Assembly: GCF_009650605.1 (NCBI RefSeq)
Contig: NZ_WAJT01000004.1
Span: 124,001-188,000 of the forward strand
Length of the DNA stretch: 64,000 nucleotides
Direction: 5' to 3'
Origin: Labrenzia sp. CE80
GTDB taxonomy: Bacteria > Pseudomonadota > Alphaproteobacteria > Rhizobiales > Stappiaceae
How positions within the stretch are numbered: position 1 is the first letter of the stretch; each line of letters starts with the position of its first letter. Under the pieces are notes generated by a model, which was not told the DNA's origin, ran no database searches, and was given only the letters and a program-made list of their open reading frames with translations. Positions 43,152-51,594 of this stretch are shown piece by piece. Both the position numbers and the translations under genes were made by a program.

Positions 43152-43490
43152 GGACCTATCCATCATCGCGGGTTGTTCGAGTGCACTGCCTAACAGCTTT
43201 GGGCAGTAGGTGACACCCGAAAACCGATGTGAGAGACAGCTGTCGCGGTGTGTCCGGCATTTAACATGAGCCGCTGAAAACGGGCGACCTGATGCAGCGT
43301 TAGTTGGGCTAGGTATCTGATATTGAACGGCTTTTTATGCGTCTGCGAAAAAGCGGTTCCAGGGCTCGCAAGTTGATGGCCAAATGGCTATAGTCCGCCG
43401 CGTTTGCCTCGGATACCTGTTCGGGGCTTGATGTGTTTGCGCCTTATTCAAAAGGCGCCTGTAATGCCGCTTCAGGAGGGCGTTTATTCC
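43152..43490. other. Divergent intergenic region before purA
   Basis: 339 bases with no coding sequence seen. It holds a TATAGT hexamer (43389-43394) that may be the purA -10, and a GCGCCTT/AAGGCGC hairpin (43439-43458) in the likely leader 33 bases before the purA start. Confidence 0.4.
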
Positions 43491-44780
43491 ATGGCCAATG
43501 TGGTTGTCGTCGGATCGCAATGGGGGGACGAAGGCAAAGGCAAGATCGTTGACTGGTTGTCCGAGCAAGCCGATGTGATTGTCCGTTTCCAGGGTGGCCA
43601 CAATGCCGGCCATACGCTGGTGATTGATGGTGTCAGCTATAAGTTGTCCCTTCTGCCTTCAGGCGTCGTGCGCGGCAAGCTCTCGGTCATCGGCAACGGT
43701 GTCGTTCTGGATCCGCATGCTCTTGTGGACGAACTTGAGCGCCTTAGGGTCCAGGGCATTGTTGTCACGCCGGAGAACCTGCGCATTGCAGAGAATTCGA
43801 CCCTTATCCTTTCGCTTCATCGCGAGCTGGACGCCCTGCGCGAGAATTCAAATACCGGAACGCGTATCGGCACCACCAAGCGTGGTATCGGTCCTGCGTA
43901 TGAGGACAAGGTTGGTCGTCGTGCGATCCGCTTGATGGACCTTAAGAACCTGTCGACGTTGCCAGCAAAGATCGACCGTTTGCTGACCCATCACAACGCT
44001 TTGCGCCGTGGCCTCGGGCAGGACGAGATTTCAGCGCAGGCGATCTATGACGAACTGTCGAGCGTTGCCGACAAGGTACTGCCTTTCATGGATTCCGTCT
44101 GGTATCTGCTCGATGCGCAGCGCAAGGACGGCAAGCGCATTCTGTTCGAGGGCGCTCAGGGTGCACTGCTGGATATCGACCACGGCACTTATCCGTTCGT
44201 GACATCTTCGAACACGGTCGCAGGTCAGGCGGCGACAGGCTGCGGTCTTGGTCCAGGTGCCGTCGACTATGTGCTTGGTATCACCAAGGCCTATACGACG
44301 CGCGTTGGCGAAGGGCCTTTCCCGACTGAACAACAGAACGAAGTCGGCGAATTTCTCGGCACACGTGGCCATGAATTCGGCACCGTGACTGGCCGTCGGC
44401 GGCGTTGTGGCTGGTTTGATGCCGTACTGGTCCGTCAGACAGTTTGCACCTCGGGCATCAATGGCATAGCGCTGACCAAGCTCGACGTTCTCGATGGCCT
44501 GGAAGAGATCAAAATCTGCGTTGGTTATGAACTTGACGGTGAGCGAATCGATTATCTCCCAGCGTCACAAGGTGCCCAGGAACGGGTCGTGCCGATTTAC
44601 GAAACCTTGCCGGGTTGGAAAGAATCCACAGAAGGTGCACGTACCTGGGCCGATTTGCCTGCGCAGGCCGTCAAATACGTTCGTCATGTGGAAGAACTGA
44701 TTGGTGCACCGGTTGCGCTTCTTTCGACCAGCCCGGAACGCGACGATACAATCTTGGTTCAGAACCCTTTCCAGGGCTGA
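43491..44780 (+). CDS. purA: Adenylosuccinate synthetase
   Basis: 429-residue GTP-dependent enzyme joining IMP and aspartate, the first step from IMP to AMP. Seen are the phosphate loop GSQWGDEGKGKIVDWL at 8-23 with Asp13, GGHNAGHTLV at about 36-45, GTTKRGIGPAYEDK, the IMP-binding TVAGQAATGCGLGP and TGRRRRCGWFD. The frame opens at 43404, but the family starts MANVVVVGSQWGD at 43491, preceded by AGGAGG at 11 bases. Single-gene unit with a strong terminator. Confidence 0.97.
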   Translation: MANVVVVGSQWGDEGKGKIVDWLSEQADVIVRFQGGHNAGHTLVIDGVSYKLSLLPSGVVRGKLSVIGNGVVLDPHALVDELERLRVQGIVVTPENLRIAENSTLILSLHRELDALRENSNTGTRIGTTKRGIGPAYEDKVGRRAIRLMDLKNLSTLPAKIDRLLTHHNALRRGLGQDEISAQAIYDELSSVADKVLPFMDSVWYLLDAQRKDGKRILFEGAQGALLDIDHGTYPFVTSSNTVAGQAATGCGLGPGAVDYVLGITKAYTTRVGEGPFPTEQQNEVGEFLGTRGHEFGTVTGRRRRCGWFDAVLVRQTVCTSGINGIALTKLDVLDGLEEIKICVGYELDGERIDYLPASQGAQERVVPIYETLPGWKESTEGARTWADLPAQAVKYVRHVEELIGAPVALLSTSPERDDTILVQNPFQG

Positions 44781-44811
44781 TTTTCCAAGGGTTTACAAAT
44801 GCTTGAGACCG

Positions 44812-44856
44812 GCGCCGCTTTGTTCCCGGAAGGGACAATGCGGCGCTTTTCTTTTT
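44812..44856 (+). terminator. Terminator of purA
   Basis: Long stem-loop 44812-44846 (outer arms GCGCCG/CGGCGC, inner arms around a GGAAA loop with one bulge and one mismatch), then TTTTCTTTTT. Confidence 0.85.
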
Positions 44857-45041
44857 GCCTGGTTTCCTAGGCGGAGCAGCTGCTGGTGATGATTGCAGAA
44901 CTTGAAAGAGTTGTGCGGCAGGTGTGTTGGGATCACGGGACTTGTGACCGCCAACAAGGGCTTCGCCTGCGCAAGAGTTTGGTATAAGCCTGTCTAAAGA
45001 CATAAGAGATTTGACCGGGCGCACATCCGACGGGCAGGAAG

Positions 45042-46763
45042 ATGGCTGACTATTATTCCATTTTGAAAAAGACGATCGCATCGCTGCCGGAAAACAACGG
45101 AGCAGCGCGGCGAAGTGTTTACAGCCGTGCCCGCAACGCTATCGTCAACCAACTGAAGGCCTACGAGCCGCCTTTGTCTCCCTCTGAGATTACGTCAGAG
45201 CAGCTGCGGCTTGAGGAAGCCATTCGGAAGGTCGAGGCAGAAGCTGCGCGTGAAAGTCTTGGCCTCACATCGAAAGCCAAGGCGCCGCCATCAACTGAAC
45301 CTGCGGCCACTCCAGCCCCCCAGGCTCCCACGCCGACTGCGAAAGCCTCTGATCCAGTTGGTTCTGCGCCTGAAACGTCGTCTGCGCCGCAAAACAAACC
45401 GACAGAACCGGTCCGAACTGAGCCGGTTTTGCCGGAGCCATCTACGTCTTCGCCGCTGAAAGATGTGGTTGAAGAAGCCGAAAACCTTGGTGAAGCTTCT
45501 CACAAAGCGGTCCAGGACACCAAAGACGCCATGGTTGGCGATCGTCCTTCGGAACGGTTGGAGCCACTCTTTGGTGCCAGTGAAGAAACCTACGACGCGC
45601 CTGATGACGCGGGACTGGACGAGGGGCCATCTGCTGATTCTGTAGCGCCTGCCATCGGGGATAAAACGGAGCGCGCCAAGTCTCGCCGCAAGCCACGTGA
45701 ACGCAAGAGTGCGTCTGCGGCGCTCAAGGGAGACGGCAAGTCCTCCATCTTGCCGATGGCATTGGTTGGCGTGTTGGTGATCATCGCGCTCGGAATCGCA
45801 GCGGTCCTTTATTCCCAAAGGGATATGGTCTCCGGCATCGTGGCAGGGTCAGATCCTGTGGTCACGGAAGAACCGGTCGCAGCTGCTGTCGACGATAGCC
45901 AGCCCACCGAGACAACGGCCCCGACAGAAACCGAAGCTTCGGTCGAAGCGGACGACGCGTCGAAAAATGAAGACCGTTTGCTTGATGAAGATGGTGAGCC
46001 TGCTGCTGCTCCTGATGCGCGGAGTGTCACGACCACGCTGATTACCCCGGGCGAAGACAGTGTGCCACGCAGCACGCCATCCGAAGCAGAAACACCGAAT
46101 GCACCGGAAACTGCCGAGGTGCCAGAGGTGACGCCGGAAGAACCGGTCGTTCCACCCACGGTGACATCCGAGGATCGCGTCCCATCGATCGTGTCTACGC
46201 CGCCGGCAGACGCCACCCCCGGCGTCCAAAAGTCGATCCTCTATGAAGAGGGTGAGAACTCCAATGGTGCGGGAACGGCATCCCAAGGCGAGGTCGTTTG
46301 GTCCGTCGACGAAGAGACTGACCTCGAAGGCAACGCACAAAGCGTGTTGAGCGCTGTTGTTCGGATCCCTGAGCGCAACGTTGCGGTCGATATTCGCATC
46401 AAGCCGAATGATGATGCGTCTCTACCCGCGAGCCATCTTGTCGAGATCAAGTATGATTTTCCGGAGACTTTCTCGGCGGGTGATGTGGTGAATGTTCCAG
46501 GTTTGGTCATGAAGCCGACCGAAGAAGCCCGCGGCGATGCTCTGATTGGCGCGTCGGTCAAGGTTTCGCCGGGATACTTCTGGATCGCACTTTCCAGCAT
46601 CAGCAGCGAGATGGAGCGCAATATGGGGCTTCTGCGCGAGAGGGGCTGGATCGATATCCCGATGCTTTACGACAACGGCAAGCGCGGTATCCTCACCCTT
46701 GAGAAAGGCGACGCCGGAAGCTCGGCTGTCGAACAGGCGATCACTGCGTGGCAGGCCGGCTAG
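45042..46763 (+). CDS. Conserved single-span membrane protein, Hyphomicrobiales, unknown function
   Basis: 573 residues in three parts. The N-terminal 75 residues (ADYYSILKKTIASLPENNGAAR, then RARNAIVNQL and LEEAIRKVEAEAARES) form a helical module I recognise at the start of several unrelated-looking rhizobial proteins. A Pro/Ala/Glu-rich disordered stretch follows, with one membrane helix near 247-268 (LPMALVGVLVIIALGIAAVL). A second disordered part leads to a folded periplasmic domain (about 400-573) with VEIKYDFPETFSAGDV, VPGLVMKPTEEARG and ISSEMERNMGLLRERGWIDI. It lies between purA and the thiamine riboswitch, its usual rhizobial place. No function is known to me. Confidence 0.85.
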   Translation: MADYYSILKKTIASLPENNGAARRSVYSRARNAIVNQLKAYEPPLSPSEITSEQLRLEEAIRKVEAEAARESLGLTSKAKAPPSTEPAATPAPQAPTPTAKASDPVGSAPETSSAPQNKPTEPVRTEPVLPEPSTSSPLKDVVEEAENLGEASHKAVQDTKDAMVGDRPSERLEPLFGASEETYDAPDDAGLDEGPSADSVAPAIGDKTERAKSRRKPRERKSASAALKGDGKSSILPMALVGVLVIIALGIAAVLYSQRDMVSGIVAGSDPVVTEEPVAAAVDDSQPTETTAPTETEASVEADDASKNEDRLLDEDGEPAAAPDARSVTTTLITPGEDSVPRSTPSEAETPNAPETAEVPEVTPEEPVVPPTVTSEDRVPSIVSTPPADATPGVQKSILYEEGENSNGAGTASQGEVVWSVDEETDLEGNAQSVLSAVVRIPERNVAVDIRIKPNDDASLPASHLVEIKYDFPETFSAGDVVNVPGLVMKPTEEARGDALIGASVKVSPGYFWIALSSISSEMERNMGLLRERGWIDIPMLYDNGKRGILTLEKGDAGSSAVEQAITAWQAG

Positions 46764-46797
46764 GTATGGCCTCGTTCCAGAGCGTCTGATTTTTTAA

Positions 46798-46837
46798 TGC
46801 ACCGGCTTGTCTTTTCGGATGAGCCGGTGCATTTTCA
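46798..46837 (+). terminator. Terminator after the conserved membrane protein gene
   Basis: 11-bp perfect stem ATGCACCGGCT/AGCCGGTGCAT (46798-46808 with 46823-46833), T run after it; the loop contains a further short stretch. Confidence 0.85.
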
Positions 46838-46844
46838 CATTTGG

Positions 46845-46931
46845 TCCGAGGGGTGTTCCTGAACAGGAACTGAGATGGCTTAGAGCCGAACCCTTAGAAC
46901 CTGATCCGGGTCATGCCGGCGAAGGGACGGA
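46845..46931 (+). promoter_or_regulatory. TPP riboswitch (THI element)
   Basis: The hallmark segments of the thiamine diphosphate riboswitch are present in order: CCGAGGGGTG, then ACTGAGATGG (46869-46878), CCGAACCC and the CCTTAGAACCTGATCCGGGT stretch (46892-46911), then GCCGGCGAAGGGA closing the P1 helix with the start. When TPP binds it would lower expression of the thiXY genes that follow. Confidence 0.95.
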
Positions 46932-46948
46932 AGCCTTTAGCCTTTCCC

Positions 46949-47002
46949 GGATCTCCATTGTCGCTTTCGGTTTGTCCGAAGACGGGAGATCCTGTTGTGT
47001 TG
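46949..47002 (+). promoter_or_regulatory. Stem-loop after the TPP riboswitch (possible expression platform)
   Basis: GGATCTCC (46949-46956) pairs with GGAGATCC (46985-46992), with an inner TTCGG/CCGAA hairpin (46966-46980). It is followed by TGTTGTGTTG, a weak T-rich tail, so it may act as a conditional terminator. The 97 bases from there to thiX hold nothing else I recognise. Confidence 0.45.
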
Positions 47003-47088
47003 ATAAATACCCGTGCGTTCGCGCGCGCGCTGTCGTTGAAACATGAAGTATCCTGCAGTGCTTCCAGCTGTTCGCTGGAGTGTGCGGC

Positions 47089-47847
47089 ATGATAGTCGCG
47101 GTGTTTTCTTCCGCTTTTCGAATTGCTGTCGGCCTCTTGCTCTTCGGTCTGGCTTGGGATCTGCTTGTCCGGCTGCTCGAGATTCCACCCTACATGTTGC
47201 CTGGCCCGATGCGGGTCGCCTCCGCGTTTCAGGAACGCTGGTTCTTTCTTCTTGAACATGCGGCTCTGACGGCTTCGGAAACGCTCATCGGCTTTTTCTT
47301 CGGCGTTCTGGCGGGATCGGTGTTGGCAATCTTGATGTGGTTGTCGCCGCTCGCTCGCAGGGCAGTTTTGCCTGTGGTTCTTGTCACGCAGGCCCTTCCG
47401 GTCTTTGCCATCGCGCCGATCTTGGTGTTGTGGCTCGGATTTGGGCTGACGTCAAAGATCGTCATGGCGGTTCTGGTGATCTTTTTTGCGGTAACCTCAG
47501 CCTTTTATGATGGCCTGCGCCGCGCCGACAGCGGCTTTGCCGATCTTGCCCGGCTCTATCGGCTCTCCCGTTTCAAGGAGCTGCTCTACCTCCGCATTCC
47601 TGCAGGATTGCCGGCGCTTGCGTCCGGCATTCGGATTGCGGCCGTTTTCGCACCGATTGGCGCGATCGTCGGGGAGTGGGTCGGTGCCAAAGGCGGCCTT
47701 GCCTTCATCATGCTCCAGAGCAATGCGCGGATGCAGACGGACGTAATGTTCGCCGCCCTGATCCTGCTTGCGCTCATGGTGCTCGCCCTTCGTTTTTCCG
47801 TCGACGCTCTTACGCGGCGGATCGTTCCCTGGCAGCGCGAGGACTAG
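47089..47847 (+). CDS. thiX: ABC transporter permease for thiamine precursor (ThiX-like)
   Basis: 252-residue inner-membrane permease of the BPD/NitT-TauT type. About six hydrophobic segments are seen, starting FRIAVGLLLFGLAWDLLV; the ATPase-contact EAA-like loop is ADLARLYRLSRFKELLYLRIPAGLPAL near 148-174, and GAIVGEWVGAKGGLAFIM follows. With the TPP riboswitch upstream and an NMT1-like binding protein downstream, it most likely imports a thiamine pyrimidine precursor. ATG at 47089 has GGAG 8 bases upstream; a GTG at 47080 overlaps that site. No ATPase gene accompanies it here. Confidence 0.88.
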   Translation: MIVAVFSSAFRIAVGLLLFGLAWDLLVRLLEIPPYMLPGPMRVASAFQERWFFLLEHAALTASETLIGFFFGVLAGSVLAILMWLSPLARRAVLPVVLVTQALPVFAIAPILVLWLGFGLTSKIVMAVLVIFFAVTSAFYDGLRRADSGFADLARLYRLSRFKELLYLRIPAGLPALASGIRIAAVFAPIGAIVGEWVGAKGGLAFIMLQSNARMQTDVMFAALILLALMVLALRFSVDALTRRIVPWQRED

Positions 47848-47873
47848 TGCTGCCTTTTTCTGGAGGAAATCCC

Positions 47874-48812
47874 TTGAAAACCCTACTCTCATCGCTTCTT
47901 GCAGCTGCTTTGCTTGTGGCAACGCCCGCGGTGGCAGCCGAAAAGCTCACGGTGCTATTGGACTGGTTCACCAACCCGGATCATGCGCCGGTGATCACGG
48001 CCAAAACCAAGGGCTTCTTCGAAGCCGAAGGGCTGGATGTTGAGCTGATCGAACCAGCAGACCCGGCTATGCCTCCAAAACTCGTGGCTGCAGGGCAAGG
48101 CGACATTGCCATCTCCTATCAGCCGACCCTGCATGCGCAGATCCATGAAGGATTGCCCCTCAAGCGCATTGGCACTCTGGTCGCGACGCCGTTGAACTCC
48201 GTCATCGTTTTGGAAGATGGCCCGGTCAAGGAGCTTTCCGATCTCAAAGGAAAGAAGATCGGATTCTCCGTCTCGGGATTTGAGGATGCGATGCTGGGGC
48301 AGATGTTGAAGACCGTCGGTCTCGGTTTCGATGATGTTGAGCTGATCAATGTGAATTTTGCGTTGTCTCCGTCTTTGATGTCAGGCCAGGTCGACGCGGT
48401 GATTGGCGCCTACCGGAATTTCGAGCTGACGCAGATCGAGATCGAGGGCAAGAAGGGCAAGGCGTTCTATCCTGAAGAAAATGGCGTGCCGGTTTTCGAC
48501 GAACTTATTTACGTCGTTCACAAGGATCAGGTCGAAGACCCGCGCTATGCCAAGTTCATGGCGGCGATTGAGGCGGCAACCATCTATCTGACCAACCACC
48601 CTGACGACGCCTGGGAGGCCTTCATCGGGGCCTATCCGAACCTAGATGATGAGCTCAACAGCCGTGCCTGGGTCGACACGTTGCCGCGCTTTGCCAAGCG
48701 GCCGTCGGCGCTCGACGAAGGACGCTATCAGCGTTTTGCCGAGTTCATGGCAGCAAACGGACTTATTGATGAGGTGGTTCCGGTCGAGAGCTACGCGGTC
48801 GAAATTCGCTGA
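47874..48812 (+). CDS. thiY: ABC transporter substrate-binding protein, NMT1/THI5-like (ThiY-like)
   Basis: 312-residue periplasmic protein with a signal peptide (about 1-22, LLSSLLAAALLVATPAVAAE). The mature start KLTVLLDWFTNPDHAPVITAK is the NMT1/THI5 hallmark. It continues with AAGQGDIAISYQPTLHAQI, DLKGKKIGFSVSGFED and SPSLMSGQVDAVIGAYRNFE. Homologues bind formylaminopyrimidine, a salvage precursor of the thiamine pyrimidine. The start is TTG at 47874, fixed by a GGAGG site 7 bases upstream and the signal peptide. It is 26 bases after thiX and the last gene before a shared terminator with rpoH; thiZ (ATPase) is missing from the locus. Confidence 0.92.
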   Translation: MKTLLSSLLAAALLVATPAVAAEKLTVLLDWFTNPDHAPVITAKTKGFFEAEGLDVELIEPADPAMPPKLVAAGQGDIAISYQPTLHAQIHEGLPLKRIGTLVATPLNSVIVLEDGPVKELSDLKGKKIGFSVSGFEDAMLGQMLKTVGLGFDDVELINVNFALSPSLMSGQVDAVIGAYRNFELTQIEIEGKKGKAFYPEENGVPVFDELIYVVHKDQVEDPRYAKFMAAIEAATIYLTNHPDDAWEAFIGAYPNLDDELNSRAWVDTLPRFAKRPSALDEGRYQRFAEFMAANGLIDEVVPVESYAVEIR

Positions 48813-48846
48813 GCAGCGCGTTTATCTGAACTGCGGATAGACAAAG

Positions 48847-48876
48847 AAAAACCGGGCGCCCTCGGCGCCCGGTTTT
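48847..48876. terminator. Bidirectional terminator between thiY and rpoH
   Basis: AAAACCGGGCGCC/GGCGCCCGGTTTT symmetrical stem (48847-48859 extended, loop near 48861-48863), with A run before and T run after, serving both convergent genes. Confidence 0.9.
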
Positions 48877-48905
48877 GTATTTCGTATTGCTTGCGCGACC
48901 TTAGG

Positions 48906-49790
48906 TCAGGCGCTTGGGCGCTCAAATTCACGCGCGCTGCTGCGCACGGCCTTTTGAACCTTTTCAAAAGCGCGGACCTCGATCTGGCGAACCCGTTCGC
49001 GGCTGACACCAAATTCACCGGAAAGATCTTCCAGGGTCATCGGATCCTCGGTCAAGCGGCGCGCCTCGAAGATACGGCGCTCGCGGTCGTTCAGCACATC
49101 CATGGCGTCGGTCAGGAGTTTGCGCCGTACATCCAGCTCCTCCTGATTGGCCAGCATGGTCTCCTGACTTTCGGAATCGTCAACCAGCCAGTCCTGCCAT
49201 TCGCCCGCGTCAGCCTCGGCGCGCACAGGCGCGTTGAGGCTCGCGTCGCCACCAAGGCGGCGGTTCATGGATACGACCTCTTCCTCGCTGACGCCAAGAG
49301 TGGTCGCGATCTGATTGACCTGATCCGGCTTCAGGTCGCCCTCGTCCAGAGCCTGGATCTTGCCCTTCAGGCGACGCAGGTTGAAGAAGAGACGTTTCTG
49401 ATTTGCCGTGGTGCCCATCTTTACGAGGGACCAGGAGCGCAAGATATATTCTTGGATCGCTGCCTTGATCCACCACATCGCATAAGTGGCCAGGCGGAAG
49501 CCCTTGTCCGGCTCGAAGCGTTTGACGGCCTGCATCAGACCGACGTTGCCCTCGGAAACGACTTCTCCGATCGGCAGGCCGTAGCCGCGATATCCCATGG
49601 CAATCTTTGCAACGAGACGCAGGTGCGAATTCACCAGGCGTTCGGCAGCCTGCGGGTCTTCATGCTCCTTGTAGCGCTTGGCGAGCATGAACTCTTCCTG
49701 CGGCTGGAGCATTGGAAACTTGCGAATTTCATCGAGGTAGCGGCTCAGTCCGCCTTCCCCGGCAGTCAACATCGGTACATTCCGGGCCAT
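48906..49790 (-). CDS. rpoH: RNA polymerase sigma factor RpoH (sigma32)
   Basis: 294-residue heat-shock sigma factor. Region 2 has EEFMLAKRYKEHEDPQAAERL, VNSHLRLVAKIAMGYRGYG and the -10 recognition helix with RLATYAMWWIKAAIQEYIL. The RpoH box is QKRLFFNLRRLK near 130-141, a contact for chaperone and FtsH control. Region 4 ends with the helix-turn-helix LEDLSGEFGVSRERVRQIEVRAFEK. The frame can reach 49865; ATG at 49790 (MARNVPMLTAGEGG) matches rhizobial RpoH. FtsH, which degrades sigma32 in E. coli, is at 34.7 kb. Downstream of rluD on the same strand. Confidence 0.95.
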   Translation of the reverse strand: MARNVPMLTAGEGGLSRYLDEIRKFPMLQPQEEFMLAKRYKEHEDPQAAERLVNSHLRLVAKIAMGYRGYGLPIGEVVSEGNVGLMQAVKRFEPDKGFRLATYAMWWIKAAIQEYILRSWSLVKMGTTANQKRLFFNLRRLKGKIQALDEGDLKPDQVNQIATTLGVSEEEVVSMNRRLGGDASLNAPVRAEADAGEWQDWLVDDSESQETMLANQEELDVRRKLLTDAMDVLNDRERRIFEARRLTEDPMTLEDLSGEFGVSRERVRQIEVRAFEKVQKAVRSSAREFERPSA

Positions 49791-49977
49791 TGAATGCGCC
49801 CCCTTTCTCCCGAGCAAACGTTCCCTCTGTAAAGCCTGGTCCCGCAGATCCCCCACGCAAACCAAGCCTCAATTCTCGAGGCAAACGCATCTTATCGACG
49901 GCCGCTTCCCGGCCCGTCGCAGACTTTAATATAAGTAGCAATTCGGCGATTGCATGGCTTGGAAGGAGAAAGCTATC

Positions 49978-51003
49978 CTAAAATTTTCGTAATGCTTGTA
50001 AAAGCTCTTCGAAATCAGTAGGATACGGGCTCTCAAATCGGAGCGTTTCTCCGCTCACGGGATGGGCAAATGCCAATAGTCCGGCATGCAGTGCTTGCCG
50101 GGAAAAACCCGCGATCGTGCTCTTCAACGGCTCTTCGAGACGATTGACCTTGGTCTTGTAGCCCGCGCCATAATCCTGATCACCGATCAAGGGATGATGG
50201 ATATGGCTCATGTGGACCCGGATCTGGTGGGTGCGACCCGTCTCCAGGCGGCACTCCATCAGAGAGGCGAGCGCGGGTTGATCTTCTGAGCCAAACCGTT
50301 CCTTCACCTGCCAATGAGTGATGGCGTGCCGGCCACTGGTTTTGACGACGGCAATTTTCTGCCGATTGACATTTGAGCGCGCGAGGTTCGCGTCGATGGT
50401 GCCCTTGAGACTTGAGGGCGCGCCCCAGACCAGCGCCGAATAGGCGCGCTCGAGCGGCCCGGTCTTGCCATGATCGGCGAATTGTGCGGAAAGGCCCTGA
50501 TGTGCCAGGTCCGTTTTGGCGACGACCAGCAGGCCACTGGTTTCTTTGTCGATGCGGTGGACGATGCCAGGCCGCTTTACACCGCCGACGCCAGAGAGGC
50601 TGTCGCCGCAATGATGGATCAATGCGTTCACAAGTGTCCCGGTCCAGTTGCCGGCGCCGGGGTGAACCACAAGCCCTGCCGGCTTGTCGACAACGATCAG
50701 GTGGTCATCCTCAAAGATGATGCTGAGGGGAATGTCTTCTCCCAGCGGTTCGGGATCTTCCGCTTCCGGAATGGTCAGTGCCAGAAGCTGGCCTTCGTTG
50801 ACCCGGAATTTGGGCTCCAGTATCTTGGCGCCGTCCACGGTGACCTCACCGGCACGGATCAGCGCTTGCACGCGATTGCGGCTCAAAGTATCCAACTGTG
50901 CCGCCAGTACGGCATCCAGGCGCTTGCTGGTGTCTTCTGCATCAACCTGATAGGTGAAGTCCGCGTCCATGTCGGCCGTGTCTTCCGGAGTATTATCGTT
51001 CAT
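49978..51003 (-). CDS. rluD: RluA-family pseudouridine synthase (RluD type)
   Basis: 341-residue enzyme converting uridine to pseudouridine in 23S rRNA helix 69 (by analogy with RluD). An acidic start is followed by an S4 RNA-binding domain (about 27-75, RLDAVLAAQLDTLSRNRVQALIR) and the catalytic domain with VDKPAGLVVHPGAG, then the active-site aspartate in IVHRIDKETSGLLVVAKT near 147-164, and LETGRTHQIRVHM. The start codon at 51003 shares bases with the divergent DUF6476 gene (CATG at 51001-51004). It precedes rpoH by 187 bases. Confidence 0.93.
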   Translation of the reverse strand: MNDNTPEDTADMDADFTYQVDAEDTSKRLDAVLAAQLDTLSRNRVQALIRAGEVTVDGAKILEPKFRVNEGQLLALTIPEAEDPEPLGEDIPLSIIFEDDHLIVVDKPAGLVVHPGAGNWTGTLVNALIHHCGDSLSGVGGVKRPGIVHRIDKETSGLLVVAKTDLAHQGLSAQFADHGKTGPLERAYSALVWGAPSSLKGTIDANLARSNVNRQKIAVVKTSGRHAITHWQVKERFGSEDQPALASLMECRLETGRTHQIRVHMSHIHHPLIGDQDYGAGYKTKVNRLEEPLKSTIAGFSRQALHAGLLAFAHPVSGETLRFESPYPTDFEELLQALRKF

Positions 51004-51367
51004 GAATCAACCTGAGCTCGACGGCAAAGGGGGCCAGGGGCCTGAGGATCAACCGCTTGATCCGGCGACCTTGCGTGTGCAAACGCGGCTTAAGCGTTTG
51101 CTGGCGGGATCGTCCCTTGTCATGTTTGCGGGATTTATCGCTGTCTTCGCAGCAATCTTCTACAAGATCAACTATTCTGATGGCAGTGCTCCGAAAGGAA
51201 CGATTGCCTCAAGCATCGCGATTAGCCCCAAGGCGGTTGTCGAGGACATAGAACTTGTCGATGGCAGACTGGTTGTCCTGATCCGTGAGGGCGATGCGAC
51301 AGCACTTCTTCACTTTGATACCGCCACTGGCAGCTTGCTCGGCAGGACCAATCTCGTCTCGCGCTGA
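51002..51367 (+). CDS. DUF6476 family small membrane protein
   Basis: 121-residue protein with a polar start (MNQPELDGKGGQGPEDQPLD), one membrane helix at about 37-57 (LLAGSSLVMFAGFIAVFAAIF) and a small C-terminal domain with VVEDIELVDGRLVVLIREGD and LLHFDTATGSLLGR, probably periplasmic. It fits the alphaproteobacterial DUF6476 family; function unknown. The start chosen, ATG at 51002, is divergent from rluD and overlaps its start. A longer in-frame form from 50954 would run into rluD and is rejected. It is upstream of tRNA-Glu, which has its own promoter. Confidence 0.8.
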   Translation: MNQPELDGKGGQGPEDQPLDPATLRVQTRLKRLLAGSSLVMFAGFIAVFAAIFYKINYSDGSAPKGTIASSIAISPKAVVEDIELVDGRLVVLIREGDATALLHFDTATGSLLGRTNLVSR

Positions 51368-51410
51368 TACGCAGTTATAAACAGGCCTATGCGGTAAATT
51401 GCGAAAAGGG

Positions 51411-51439
51411 GCTTGCGCGGATCCGTCCATGGTTTTATA
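51411..51439 (+). promoter_or_regulatory. Promoter of tRNA-Glu
   Basis: TTGCGC (51411-51416), 17-base spacer, TATACG (51434-51439), 41 bases before the tRNA. Good fit for a stable-RNA promoter. Confidence 0.6.
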
Positions 51440-51480
51440 CGCGCAATCCTCAGCTCGAGACAGTGTTCACGAGCAGCTGT

Positions 51481-51555
51481 GCGCCCATCGTCTAGCGGTT
51501 AGGACGTCGCCCTTTCACGGCGAAAACAGGGGTTCGATTCCCCTTGGGCGTACCA
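51481..51555 (+). tRNA. tRNA-Glu (anticodon TTC), CCA encoded
   Basis: 75 bases that fold as a tRNA: acceptor GCGCCCA with TGGGCGT (first pair G-U), D arm with CTAGCGGTTAG, anticodon loop CTTTCAC giving TTC at 51514-51516, T arm with GGGGTTCGATTCCCC, discriminator A and genomic CCA. It reads Glu codons GAA and GAG. Confidence 0.97.
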
Positions 51556-51594
51556 CTCTCCCCTTTGAAGTTTCGTCCTTGATTTTTCTGGCTG

